Assembly (NCBI GenBank): GCA_029959085.1
Contig: JARWIR010000008.1
Span: 14,680,001-14,744,000 of the forward strand
Direction: 5' to 3'
DNA from: Nemophila menziesii
Lineage: Eukaryota; Streptophyta; Magnoliopsida; Boraginales; Hydrophyllaceae
DNA length: 64,000 nucleotides
Part shown: positions 9,490 through 19,884 of the stretch, one piece after another
How the letters are laid out: each line of letters starts with the position of its first letter
How positions within the stretch are numbered: position 1 is the first letter of the stretch
Notes under the pieces: generated by a model
The model's input: only the letters and a program-made list of their open reading frames with translations
Databases searched by the model: none
Told to the model about the DNA's origin: nothing
Translations under genes and position numbers: made by a program

Positions 9490-10440
9490 CAACTGCCTTC
9501 CTCTAGCTTGTTCTTCCAATACTTTTCCTTTAACTCTAATTGGTCCTCTATTATCCTAACTTTTCTTTTCACCTCCTTAGCTCTCTTTTCAGTATCTTAC
9601 ATCTTCTTGTTCAGCACCTCAAGCTACGTGACAAAATTAGGTAAGCTTCTTATTCTATTTTTCTTTCATTTCCATTTGAAGCTCGAGGGTAAAAACCCGC
9701 TCTCCTAAAACAACCAGAGATCGTTGGAGCTCTTTCTCTGATTGTTCTTTCTGTTTTAGAAGAATCGTAAATTTTTCCTTAAGTACAGCATCAAACTGAA
9801 CTGAATCCTTGAAGCGCTCAACTGCCTCAACAGCGGCCTCATACAACTTGGTCTAGCGATACTTATTAATAGCTACTAATCGATCCTCCAACTTCTCAAC
9901 CTCTATCAATCTCCTGCATCGGCTTGATCTGCTTCTCAAGCTGGGCCGTCCGATCAGCGAGGCTTCTCTTCGATCTTCTACCATAGTCAGTTTATGTTCT
10001 AGGGTCTGGACCTGACCTGTTCCCTGGAAATAGCTAGACATTGTTGAAGGTCTTTTCAGATTGTTCTTTCTACTTCAGTAGAGTCCACATCTTCTCCAAC
10101 TCGTGATCCTTTTCTTGGGGAGTGTGGAAACCGCCTTTGGCATTGATTTGTGATAGTTTTGGAGCAAGAAGCCTATACCCATCGGTAGAACGTTAACACA
10201 TACTAAATTAAAGTTTCATTTAACTTAGAACAAAATATGAGTATGTATACCTTTTTAGCAGCCGAGAGTTGTTCATTCAACACATGGTTGGTTTTTAAAG
10301 TTAACCCAGACACTGAGCTTCCACCTGAATTCGTGCTCACAGTCACATACTCCCACTTTCTTTTTAAATCATGCCTCTTGACCTTCATTTGGTTTCTCGA
10401 GTGAGCCTCGTCCTCCATATCTGATGAAAATAATTAAAAA
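9490..10440 (-). pseudogene. Decayed coiled-coil coding sequence, unknown family
   Basis: Minus-strand pieces join into a Lys/Glu/Leu-rich coiled coil. An exon-like piece at 10418-10255 begins MEDEAHSRNQMKVKRHDLKR, is preceded by a splice-acceptor-like CATCAG and ends at a GT donor. Pieces at 10041-9853 and 9846-9655 are in one frame, broken by a TAG (RLVAINKYR*TKLYEAAVEA). More coiled coil continues to about 9500 with further stops. The composition resembles the coiled-coil proteins of plant retroelements, but I do not recognise the family. It lies just 3' of the JmjC pseudogene on the same strand. Confidence 0.4.
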
Positions 10441-10539
10441 AAGGATGTAACAATCCTATTGGTGATAGCGTAATGCCACAAAATAATCTTTACATTCGCC
10501 GATCATAATACGAAAAAAATCTCAAGTTAAATAGAACAA

Positions 10540-11770
10540 AGAGGTAGTTTTTGAAAGAATGAGTTGGAGCCACATACGAGTGGTATTAGGAGAATAATCC
10601 AGCCTTTCCAATTCTTTTAGAGTTGTAGTAATTGCATTTGAACTCATTTTCTTCACCTGCCAAGGTAGAGTAGATTTAAAAGGTCATATTCAAATTCACT
10701 AATAAGAAGTGTAGACTATTAAACAAAAAGACAATATGCTATTATACATGTTAAAATCATAGACAAATTAGTAGCATTTACCAAACAAATGTAGAGATCT
10801 AACTACTTAAAAAAAAGTAGTCAACTAACACCATTCGTGCTATAAGAAAATGCAGAACTAAAGAACTCGATTATTAATGGGGGCATACATTCTTAAATTA
10901 GACAAAGATTATAGTCAATTTCAAAAGTTAATGTTTTCAAGGAAATATAAACGACATGGACAACTATTTAACTTATTTTTTAAATTTATGGAAAGGCTGG
11001 AGACTAATGCATAGAGTAATTAAATTAGATTATAATAAATTCCTTAAGTTAGAGCACACAAGATGTTACCCATGAAAAAAGAAAAAGCAAAACAAAAATT
11101 ACTACAAATCAAGGCATAAATAATATTGCACAAAGAATACAAATTTCATACCTGCAAATAGTTCTCCTTTGACATGTGATTTTGGGGAAGTATTCGGATT
11201 TCTTCAGCTAAACGTATACACTCATGAATATTTTCAGGAGACACAAAGTTAAGAGAGATACTTATGCATGACTGTGAAAGTAAAAAACAAAAAGAAATAA
11301 GAAAATAGAATGAAAACTGATACAAGTTATCTTTACTCTATGAAACCTAATTTCCAATAATTTTTTCCTCTCGTGTCATTCTAACTTAAAAAAAGCAATT
11401 GACGTGACCATGAAATATATTGCACACTTATTCTCTTCAACTATGCCATTAATCTCAAGAACATAAGCATACATATAGTACAATTAGGTTTAATGTTTAG
11501 GAGTAATAACCAATTTAATTACCTTTAAATTTCTAACTTGATATGGACAATCAGCCGGTATAAACACTGCATCCCCTAAAATTCTGAACAAAAGTCCATG
11601 GTTCGATTCCTACCAATACAACACACATAACAAATCAACAATACAAGATAATAATTTATATCAAATATATTTGTCACATTGGTGGGAAAAAACAAACCAT
11701 ATTCATCGTGCAGTCTCATTTTGTGATCCCTTGTCAAATAAAAGGTTTGATCATGAATAGGATGGATAAC
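10540..11770 (-). pseudogene. JmjC demethylase pseudogene, exons 8-11 only
   Basis: A decayed partial copy of the JmjC gene at 30449-33845. Equivalents of exon 8 (11770-11698, 73 bp), exon 9 (11609-11523, 87 bp against 86 in the intact gene), exon 10 (11271-11152, 120 bp) and the last exon (from about 10655) keep their splice sites and order. Exon 10 is open (SCISISLNFVSPENIHECIR). Exon 9 has a 1-nt insertion, and its iron-binding His in CPHQVRN reads Tyr (tgtccatatcaagttaga). Exons 1-7 are absent: beyond 11771 the sequence is unrelated. Two independent lesions plus the missing 5' half make a working product very unlikely. The copy and the intact gene share orientation, and both are followed on the right by the same repeat block (A or B). 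Confidence 0.88.
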
Positions 11771-12519
11771 CTGAAATATAAAAATAAAATAGAGATTATA
11801 TTATAATTTTGCTACATTACACTAAACATACAAAAATAAATAGTGACCCAAAAAAGTTGTAATTTTTATATAAGCAAAACAGCAAAGAAAAATCAGAACC
11901 AAAAAGAAACAAACTAAAATAGTACTTTAAATGATGAATAATCAAAGTATACCACTACGAAAGTTCCATAAAGTATAAAAAACCTCTGTTCTAAGCACTA
12001 TCTTCCTTAAATTTGTGTATACTATCTTAATCTTTACATTTTAGCACGTTATAGGAAAAATCTTGGTGCGACAATTGTTTTGCACCTACCCGTGCATTGA
12101 TCCACTTTTGTATAGTATTGGAGCATAAAATAATAAAATAATATAACAATAAAATTATCAGAAGTCACACGATATTTACATCACATAGAGGTCAACTATA
12201 TAACTAGTTATTATATAAAAGAGAAAATAAGAGATCTGCATACATTTATAAGATATCAAAACATCAATATTAAGTAGTGTTTTAGTATTTTATCATCAAA
12301 ATTGTTTTTATTCTACATACTCCCATTTTTTTTTTGAAAGAAGCCTACTTGCTCATCACATAAACATTTACAAACATCAAAAACTAAAAGATAATAATAC
12401 GAAATATAGTTTAAAAGGAAATCAATAACAAACATAGAAATCGAAAGAGTCTCAACACTGATGACAACTATTTACTAATCATCTCTGCTACATAACATAA
12501 TATCAGACTTCAACAACTA
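11771..12519. other. Gene-less AT-rich stretch
   Basis: No ORF, exon or structured repeat is seen. It occupies the position where exons 1-7 and the promoter of the JmjC gene would lie, so it marks a deletion or replacement in this copy. Confidence 0.5.
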
Positions 12520-12762
12520 GAGGAAGGTTATATCTTATATGCGATCACTCTATACCATAAGTAAGAAATATTTTTATATTATGGCATATAGTAAGGTGTT
12601 ATACCTGATATTTGTTTGAAATGGCATGATCAACGATCTGTTCCTTGAGATTATATAATTTCGGTATTGAATAAATTACCTACACACCGTATCAAACTAG
12701 TTAAATATATATTTTCTCGAATAATTATGCATCAATATTTATTTTTCCTTTTTTTTATAAAT

Positions 12763-12925
12763 GAGTTATTTTATATATCACTCTTTACATACAACCCTCA
12801 TACCACCCCCCCCCCCCCTCCCCCCCCCCCCCCTTATGTGGCGAGATTTGATTGCAAATTGATTTATTTCTAGTCAAATCACACCACATAAAGAGATAGT
12901 ATGAGGGTAATGTATAACTTTACTT
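12763..12925. mobile_element. MITE, AAGTAA family (copy in block A), with C-tract
   Basis: Inverted-repeat element also present at 41783-41923 and 63243-63382. The ends read GTTATTTTATATATCACTC and ...GTATAACTTTACTT; the inner halves pair through CCCTCATAC and GTATGAGGG and through GATTTGATTGCAAATTGATT and its complement. This copy carries an expanded run of about 30 C interrupted by one T at about 12805-12833. Block B lacks the element at the equivalent point (about 34770). There is no coding capacity. Confidence 0.7.
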
Positions 12926-13519
12926 ATATGGATATAAAATTAATATAAAATAAAATATTTATTTTATGAATCATATGAACCAAAAATATTCAGCAATTAT
13001 ACAAGTAACAAGAAAGTCATTTAACTTCATTTGTGAAAATAAACATTCATATTACTAGATATTATACCAATAAAAAGGATTAAAAGGAAAATACAGCACA
13101 ATAAAAGCGATATCAAATTTATTCTACAACTTACAAAATAATTAAGTTACAAAATGCATAAAACTCAATCGCTGAACTTAATATATACATATAGAGATAC
13201 ATATCAAAATTATTTAGTTAGATCTTCAATCAGAAGCAATTCATATACGAGGAGAATTAACAATATTATAATATACTTACCATTAAGATCTATTTTATGG
13301 GTACGACAGTATAGATCGATATTACTGTATATTGTAGGAGATTTAGATGTTAGAATTATAGCAATGAAAAAATAAATATAGACTAGAGACGGCGGTTTGA
13401 AGAAGAGATATATAAAGGAATGAGAGAGTAGGCGAGGGTTACGAAGATAAATAAAGAGAGAAAAAGAGAAAGAAATAATGTGTAAAAAAGTATATGTAAG
13501 GAGAAGTTGCTATAGTTTC

Positions 13520-13685
13520 GAGTAATGATATATACCACCCAAATTCATACCACCCAATGACGTGGCGTGAATTGGTTGGTTACAAATCGTTAATGTATTT
13601 ATTTTCTTGATTTGATTAAAGATTTGTAACCAACCGATTCACGTCACGTCGTTGGGTGGTATTTGGGTGATATATATCATGACTC
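13520..13685. mobile_element. MITE, GAGTAATG family, copy 2
   Basis: 166 bp. The ends GAGTAATGATATATACCACC and ...GATATATATCATGACTC form inverted repeats, and the inner part matches copy 1 (669-861). It is flanked by TAGTTTC (13513-13519 and 13686-13692). Blocks B, C and D carry the uninterrupted site (for example AATAGTTTCATCTAAAT at about 35325), so three empty sites confirm the insertion. The right end has a one-base change (CATGACTC against CATTACTC). Confidence 0.85.
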
Positions 13686-13927
13686 TAGTTTCATCTAAAT
13701 AAAAACGATTTTATACAAATTAAGGGATAAATGTAGTAATATATATATATATATAATTTTTTTTACAAAACATAAACAAATATAGGTCGGTTCGAGTCTT
13801 ACATTGATAATGCTCAACTATAAGGTTACTCGTTAATAATCCTAGACTATCATGATATTGGATATTGACACAAGAAAAATATTTTCTGTTGAAAAACACT
13901 ATTTGTCCCAAAAAAAATTTATATGGG

Positions 13928-14390
13928 TCACCGAGTAAATTTTCCACCCTTATTCGCATAACAAATCTTATTTATTCTTATTCTGAAAGGTTTGTGCACA
14001 AGATCTAATAGCAATGCCAACCTACTCAGCTTGGATATATCACCCATACTAGGTATTTCGAGATACTCCCCTAAGTCCTTCTTTGTGGATAATTTTAGCA
14101 TATTTGTGATTGTAGCCATATTACTTCCTCGGTTGTTGGGCTGAATAAAATCAAGTAGATTTGATAATTGGGGGATTTCGGTAAGAAAAACAATGCTTGG
14201 CTAGGACACCATTGAGCATATATGCCTTTTGTCTAGTAATTTGAGAGATAATTCCTCGTGTTGTATTCATAGAATAATTGATGGGATTTTTGAGTACCCA
14301 TAATATCAAAACGTGTACTATGTCTCCAATCTTTCGTAAAGTGTCTTTACCTCCATCAAATTCAAGGGTTAAATTCCATGTCGACATTTA
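13928..14390 (-). pseudogene. Decayed ORF fragment, possibly LINE reverse-transcriptase derived
   Basis: Two short minus-strand ORFs (14387-14151 and 14119-13928). The second contains LSTKKDLGEYLEIPSMGDIS followed by LLDLVHKPFRIRINK. This loosely resembles the TKDLGKYLGIPL and following region of plant LINE reverse transcriptases. Copies lie at 40483-40710 and 59515-59975, with the same ORF interrupted. The resemblance is by eye and weak; it may instead be an unrelated repeat-encoded peptide. Confidence 0.25.
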
Positions 14391-14538
14391 AATAAGGGAA
14401 ATGGTAAGATATTTTAATAAAACCCTATTCTTGAGAAATAAAAAATATTAAATCCCTTAAGTTTAAAAATATTACAAAACTAACCCCCTCCGCAAAATTT
14501 TAAATCAACACCCCCACCCCTCTTTTTCTTGACATATA

Positions 14539-14797
14539 CTCCCTCCGTTCCTAAAAGGTTGTCACTTATACTAAAATAGTTGTTCCATAAAAGTTGTCAC
14601 TTTAAGAAATCAAGACACTTTTTAATTCTTTATACCACTTTTACCCCTAATTAAATATTGTAATATATGTTCCCAATAAATATTTAAGATATCAAGACAC
14701 TTTATGGAGGGCATTTTAGTAAAAACATGAAATAATAATGATATTCCTTAATTTGTGTGCAAAAGAAAATGTGACAAATTTTTTGGAACAGAAGGAG
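14539..14797. mobile_element. Stowaway-type (Tc1/mariner) MITE
   Basis: Begins CTCCCTCCGTTCCTAAAAGG and ends ...TTTTTTGGAACAGAAGGAG, the typical plant Stowaway terminus. It is flanked by TA (14537-14538 and 14798-14799). Block D has the uninterrupted site (reverse complement ...GACATATACAACATACC at about 59345-59365), so the insertion and TA duplication are directly confirmed. 259 bp, no coding capacity. Confidence 0.93.
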
Positions 14798-16435
14798 TAC
14801 AACATACCTAACCCATTTTACGCCACACAAAAATGGTTCTTTTTTATTCCTTCTTTATTTATCTAGGGTTTGAGGTAAAAGATTAAAATTCATTAATTCT
14901 CCGTCTCACTCCATAGCTAATCCATCCATGTATCTCCACCACTCTATCACCTATTACCGTTTATAACTTCAATTGATTAGCTTGGAGTGAAGTTTTTTAT
15001 CAGAATTTTATGTTCATAATGTGTTATATTCTTAGTAAATAAAGTGATTAGTAGTGATTTTAGTGGGATTATAAATATTCAGATAAGCCTATTAAAAGTG
15101 ATACACGTGTGAGAAGTTGTCAGCCATTAACATGCAGCTTGATAAAGCAATTGGGCGGTGTCTTTCATATAACTCTTTTTCAAAGTTTGATACGCTAATA
15201 ATTATTCTCTGGTTAGCGATGAAAATGAGGTAATCCTCATAGGACCGCGAACAAATAATATAAAAGTGTGAATCCAAAAATCATAACCATAGAAGGGAGA
15301 TGAATAGGGTATTAGAACTAGGCTTAGAAAAACGGTATGTTCAAATTTATTTGAAAATTTTAAAATATAGCGAGATAGACAAGATATAATCAAACAGGAT
15401 ATAAACAAAGTATATCTTGTAGATTTTATCCATGGGTAAGAAAGATGAACGGATTAAATTAAACAAGATATAATAAAAAATATTAGTTTAGTTCAAAAGT
15501 TCAATACCTCTTATAAGATATATATCAAGCATATAAATTTGTTAAGTAAAAGAAAATATAGAAAATTAGTTTGTGAATAACTTGGTTCATTTACCTCATT
15601 CCTCGTAAATATATAAATAAGTTTCATAATTATTATTTTCACTCTATTAGTAACCCAATAATAAATATGTAACAATCTAACTGTAAGAAAAAATGTAAAG
15701 GATAATTCGTATGATTAAAATATTAAAATCGGACCTTATAAACAAATATTTAAAAATTCTAAACTAAAGGTAAAATTACACGGCCTTTTTTTTAAATACT
15801 AAATCACCATTCAAATATGGTCTAATGCCTAAAAAATCAATATAATAATATAGATGACCCAACACATCATCTTCTATAAAGATAACACAAATTACTTAAC
15901 TACCTTCCTTTCTACAATAATATGGCCGCGACAAAAATATAAATATCAAAACACCTTAAGCATCATTCCATTTCAAATATGTTTTAAAAAATTAAATATA
16001 CATCGCACCTCCCCCCCTCTCTCTGAAGAAAATAGGAGTTATTGCGAGGTGAGATCATTAACTGCTGTGAGTGTAGATTTATAGCAGTCTAGATTATTTG
16101 TAGCCGCTGTGGTATATTTTTATTTGATTTAAATGTAAAACACTTCATTTATTCTGATTTTCTTTCATTTATTTCACAACAAAATGATAATATAGCTTTA
16201 GGTTAGTCTGCTTCATTGTGAAAATGATACTCATACTAAGTGATTTTTGGAATTTTGATTATGTTCCTGATTTTTAGGGTTACTTTGTACTGTTGTGATT
16301 ATGCAGTATTGTTAACATGTAATGCATGTATAAAAGAGTCAAGGTAGGCCCAATTTTGCTTTAGAATCATAATATGTTGCGCTTAGGGTTTAATCCCATT
16401 AAATTTTGTTTATTTTTTTATTCTAATCAACTTAC

Positions 16436-16439
<4 letters not shown>

Positions 16440-16480
<41 letters not shown>
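16440..16480. repeat. (AT)n microsatellite
   Basis: About 20 AT units. The corresponding place in block D has no such run. Confidence 0.9.
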
Positions 16481-16483
<3 letters not shown>

Positions 16484-16539
16484 GACTATGTTAGGTATGA
16501 TGCATGTCGACTTATACCCTTTTACAATCTTATAAAGGA

Positions 16540-19500
16540 GTTATAAAAAGAATGACATGCTAAAACAGATCAAGAAGGACAATGTGGCAACTGCATACAT
16601 GATATCATATTATTTCCCAAGGCAAAGTGGACTCTTAGTGACACAAAAATCAATTTCACCAAAAAGGAAGACATAAGATTAATACTTATAGTTTAGGGAT
16701 GAGACAAACCAGTCCCTTTGTAGGAGTGGGGAAGATTTTTTAGATTCTTTGTGGTTCTATGAATATTTGCCTGGTGTTAACGATAGATATATGCTTAAAA
16801 AATCTGAATTGAAGAGACTAATCGAGGATTTATGCGAAGAATAAGAAACATATGATGTTTTGATAGACTTTGCAAAGCTCAAATGGATTTTCGAATTTAA
16901 CAAAGTTCTACCCGTATAATGCATCTAGGGTAGAGTGGCAGCTAATTTATGTTTCAAAAGAACTACAACAACTTAACACCTATGCTGTAGATCTCGGTTC
17001 CGCGGCCTAGGCGGTCGACTGGGGCCTAGCGCCTAGGAGGGACTACGCGGGGCCTAGGCGGGATTACGCGGTTTTGAATCCTGGTATGTAATTTTATATA
17101 TTTAGTAATACGCGTGTATAATTATGATAATTTTATCTATTTAAGTCATAAAATTCATCGAACACCACTATATTGAATATAAAAAATACTAAAATTAGAG
17201 TTATAATATCAATTCAAGAATTTCTGAGAGTAAAATAAATTTAATGGAGGGCCTAGGCGGCAAGTTTTTACCATTAATCGGTGCCTAGGCGGGTTAGGCG
17301 CCTCTTCCACGGCGACTAAGGCGTTGGGCAAAAATGCCTAGCATTTTTACTAGGCGTAAGCGGTTGAGGGGGGAGTTGACGCCTAGACGGCGCCTAGGCG
17401 GCGATATCTACAACATAGCTTAACACATATGATTAGGCACCAAGCATGTGTAATGAAGTAGTGACATTGATCAGTTAAGGAAAGAAGACGCGTGTCAAAG
17501 GACCAACTTGCATGCTTATAGTAAGTATACTAAATTATATATCTTGTATATGAAACATATGAATTATTTATCTTGAATACTACCATATTCAATTATGAAA
17601 TTCTATCCTTTCTTCTTTTAGTATGTTATAGGTTGGGAGACAGAAGATGATCAAACTTTTCCAAAAAAACTAAATTTGCTAGACATATTACAAGAAAATT
17701 CATTTGTCACAGAATATATCATAGATGCTATGGTAGAGAATGTAAGTATTCTTAGTGTACTATGATGACGGGATTGGTCCCATCATGATATTTTATTAGT
17801 GAGATTAATTATTGACGGTTTTGATTGATGAGCTGCAAATCCTTCAACATGAAGAAGAACTGATTTTGCAAGCCAATATTGATGAAAACACTGATGATGA
17901 AGAAAATGACGGTGAAAAGGAGGTTGAGGCTGAGGCTGAGGATGAGGATAAAGAGGAAGAGGACAAAGAAAATACTGAAGATGATAACGGAGAGGGTGAG
18001 GAGGAACTATACGGGGATGACGAGGAGGAAATAACACAAACACAAGATGAAAATAATGAGGATGAAAGTGACAAAAATTATGCGCCACCTAACAATGATG
18101 TCGAGGAAAATGATAACATCATATTTTATGGTGTAGCCCAGATTCGTTTGAGAATAATGTTTGGGTTAAAAATGAGAGTAACGAGATTTGAATGACAAAG
18201 TAGAGGCAAGGAAGGAAACAATGGTAGAAGAAGAAATTGTGATGGATGATAGGAAGGAAGCTGTGAATGATGGACAAGAACAGAGTGAGAATGTAACTGT
18301 GCAAGAGCAAGCGACTGAGGATAGCAATGATTTGATAGAGTGGAGGAACGAGATAGTGAATAATGGTGTAGAGCCAAAAGAAAACGTAGTAGTGGAAGAT
18401 GAAGAGGACGTTGATAAGACACAAGGTGAATTTGATATTGATTGAATTTTTAGTTTTGGTCTATAACAGATCGATACTACGGCTGAAAATGGTGTATATT
18501 ATGGAAATGCTGAGACTAAAGACAAAAAATAATGAAGATCAAGTTGAGAATAACAGGTTATTTTTGTTAAGAGTGCAATAATTTAATTAAGCATATATCG
18601 TAATAGACTCTATCTCATCATCATCTAATTAATATTTTGTTTTTCGTTCTTGGAATCGGGTAAACCGAGTGATGAATGACACCGAGAAAAAACTAATAGA
18701 GATATCAAACGAGAAAAGTAGTTTTTTGATAATTTAGTAATGAGAGATGAAAAGATACGTGAGCTTGAAAATCGATTGAAGGAGTTAAAATATTTTGAGA
18801 AATTTTCAAATGAAGAAGCAGAGGAGTTAAGAGAGGATTCGGTCATGAAAAACATAACGACCAACGAACTTCAAAATCAGTTAAAAATCACAAAGACGGA
18901 TGCCAATGAGGAAAAAAAGAATTTTGGAAATGTATAGAAAAGAGCACGACAAAAATGTAAGAGATACTTGGAAGAGAAAGAAATTGAGGTTAATATGCCG
19001 AAAGAGAAGGTTTGTATACTTGAAGAAGAATGAGAAAACAACCCTATCAATGACTACATAGATAAAATTAAAAAACTCGAAAAATCTACTAGAAGAAGAA
19101 AGGAAAACAAATAAAGAACTGGTCGAGTGTACCAAAGTGCTGCATAAGGTTCACAACAAGATGGTGGAAGAAATTAAAGAACTACATACACAAAATGACA
19201 AACTAGAAGATGACTTAAATTTAATCGTGGAAGTACCATGCAACTTTCAAAATATGGAGTTTGTTCAAACAGTGGTGAAGAACTAGAGAAGAATATACTA
19301 ACACCTGATAAGCAAGTCAAAATTCAGTTGAAAGGCACATAAATAAAAAAACATGCTCGAAAAAGGTTGTGAATAAAAGACCAATGATACAAGTGAGCCC
19401 CATTTCATTGGTCAATTTATTAAAACCGATCAGCGTGAAGGAAGCGATACACAGTTTGATGAAGATTATATCACAAAACCAGACTTTAAAAGAAATAAAT

Positions 19501-19884
19501 CCAAAGATAGCATTGCTTTTTCAAAGGAGGATTACAGGTTCTTCTAGATAAAGGAATCCCTCCTCAAACGAATGTTGTCGTTGCAGAATGCCTTGCAGTA
19601 GCTAAATATTGTCTGATTGCTCCATCGGTAAGTATAATATATTAAAAAAAGTTAATTATAAAAAAAAACAAACACTAAAATTTATAAATATTGTAATATT
19701 TCAGGTAACGGAGGCAACATTAAGCATTATGCAGAGGATCTTTGGTGAACAACATAAGACTGAACCACTGTCGATGTGTCATACTGCAATTCACGTGGAT
19801 GTAAACTGCATGGTAAGATGTAAGAAAGATATGAGTTTCGTGTTTCAAAAGAGTGATGACCTTTTTCATCTACCCAGAAGTTAG
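16540..19884 (+). pseudogene. Decayed multi-exon gene with acidic and coiled-coil segments
   Basis: Unrecognised. Coding-like pieces run in one direction: about 16600-16850 (contains SLWFYEYLPGVNDRYMLKK), about 16860-16980 (RVEWQLIYVSKELQQLN with frame changes), about 17630-17740, an acidic ORF of 127 codons at 17812-18195 with a Glu/Asp run at about residues 20-85, 18188-18445 (Glu-rich), coiled coil at 18740-19350 (IRELENRLKELKYFEKF), and 19609-19884. Several stops and frameshifts separate them, and a MITE sits in the first part. The first part is shared with block D in inverted form. The arrangement recalls large plant transposon-encoded proteins, but no catalytic domain is visible. Antisense ORFs here are artefacts of low complexity. 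Confidence 0.4.
16980..17418. mobile_element. GC-rich MITE with 8-bp target duplication (hAT-like)
   Basis: 439 bp flanked by perfect CTTAACAC (16972-16979 and 17419-17426). Terminal inverted repeats: CTATGCTGTAGATCTCG at the left and, reversed, CTATGTTGTAGATATCG at the right. The interior is dominated by palindromic GCCTAGGCGG-type repeats near both ends with an AT-rich centre. Block D carries the empty site (reverse complement ...CAGCTTAACACATATGATT at about 56990-57005). An 8-bp duplication fits hAT, though the terminal bases are not the commonest hAT sequence. No coding capacity. Confidence 0.88.

Larger units (their letters stand above)
12520..17620 (-). repeat. Dispersed repeat block A (inverted relative to block D)
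   Basis: The reverse complement of this block matches 56820-63720 (block D) over most of its length. Examples: 15090-15250 against 58900-59070 (AGTGATACACGTGTGAGAAG), 13930-14390 against 59515-59975, and 16700-17620 against 56820-57320. Shorter parts match block B (34550-35690) and block C (40481-42265). Block A contains insertions missing from D: a Stowaway (14539-14797), a GAGTAATG MITE (13520-13685) and a MITE at 16980-17418. The block includes TATA-rich leader-like sequence, but no intact gene. The transposon class is not clear. Confidence 0.8.

Noticed and set aside
17783..18424. Antisense ORFs rich in Ser, His, Pro and Leu opposite the acidic gene
   Set aside because: They are mirror images of the GAGGAGGAA-type low-complexity coding strand and have no independent support.
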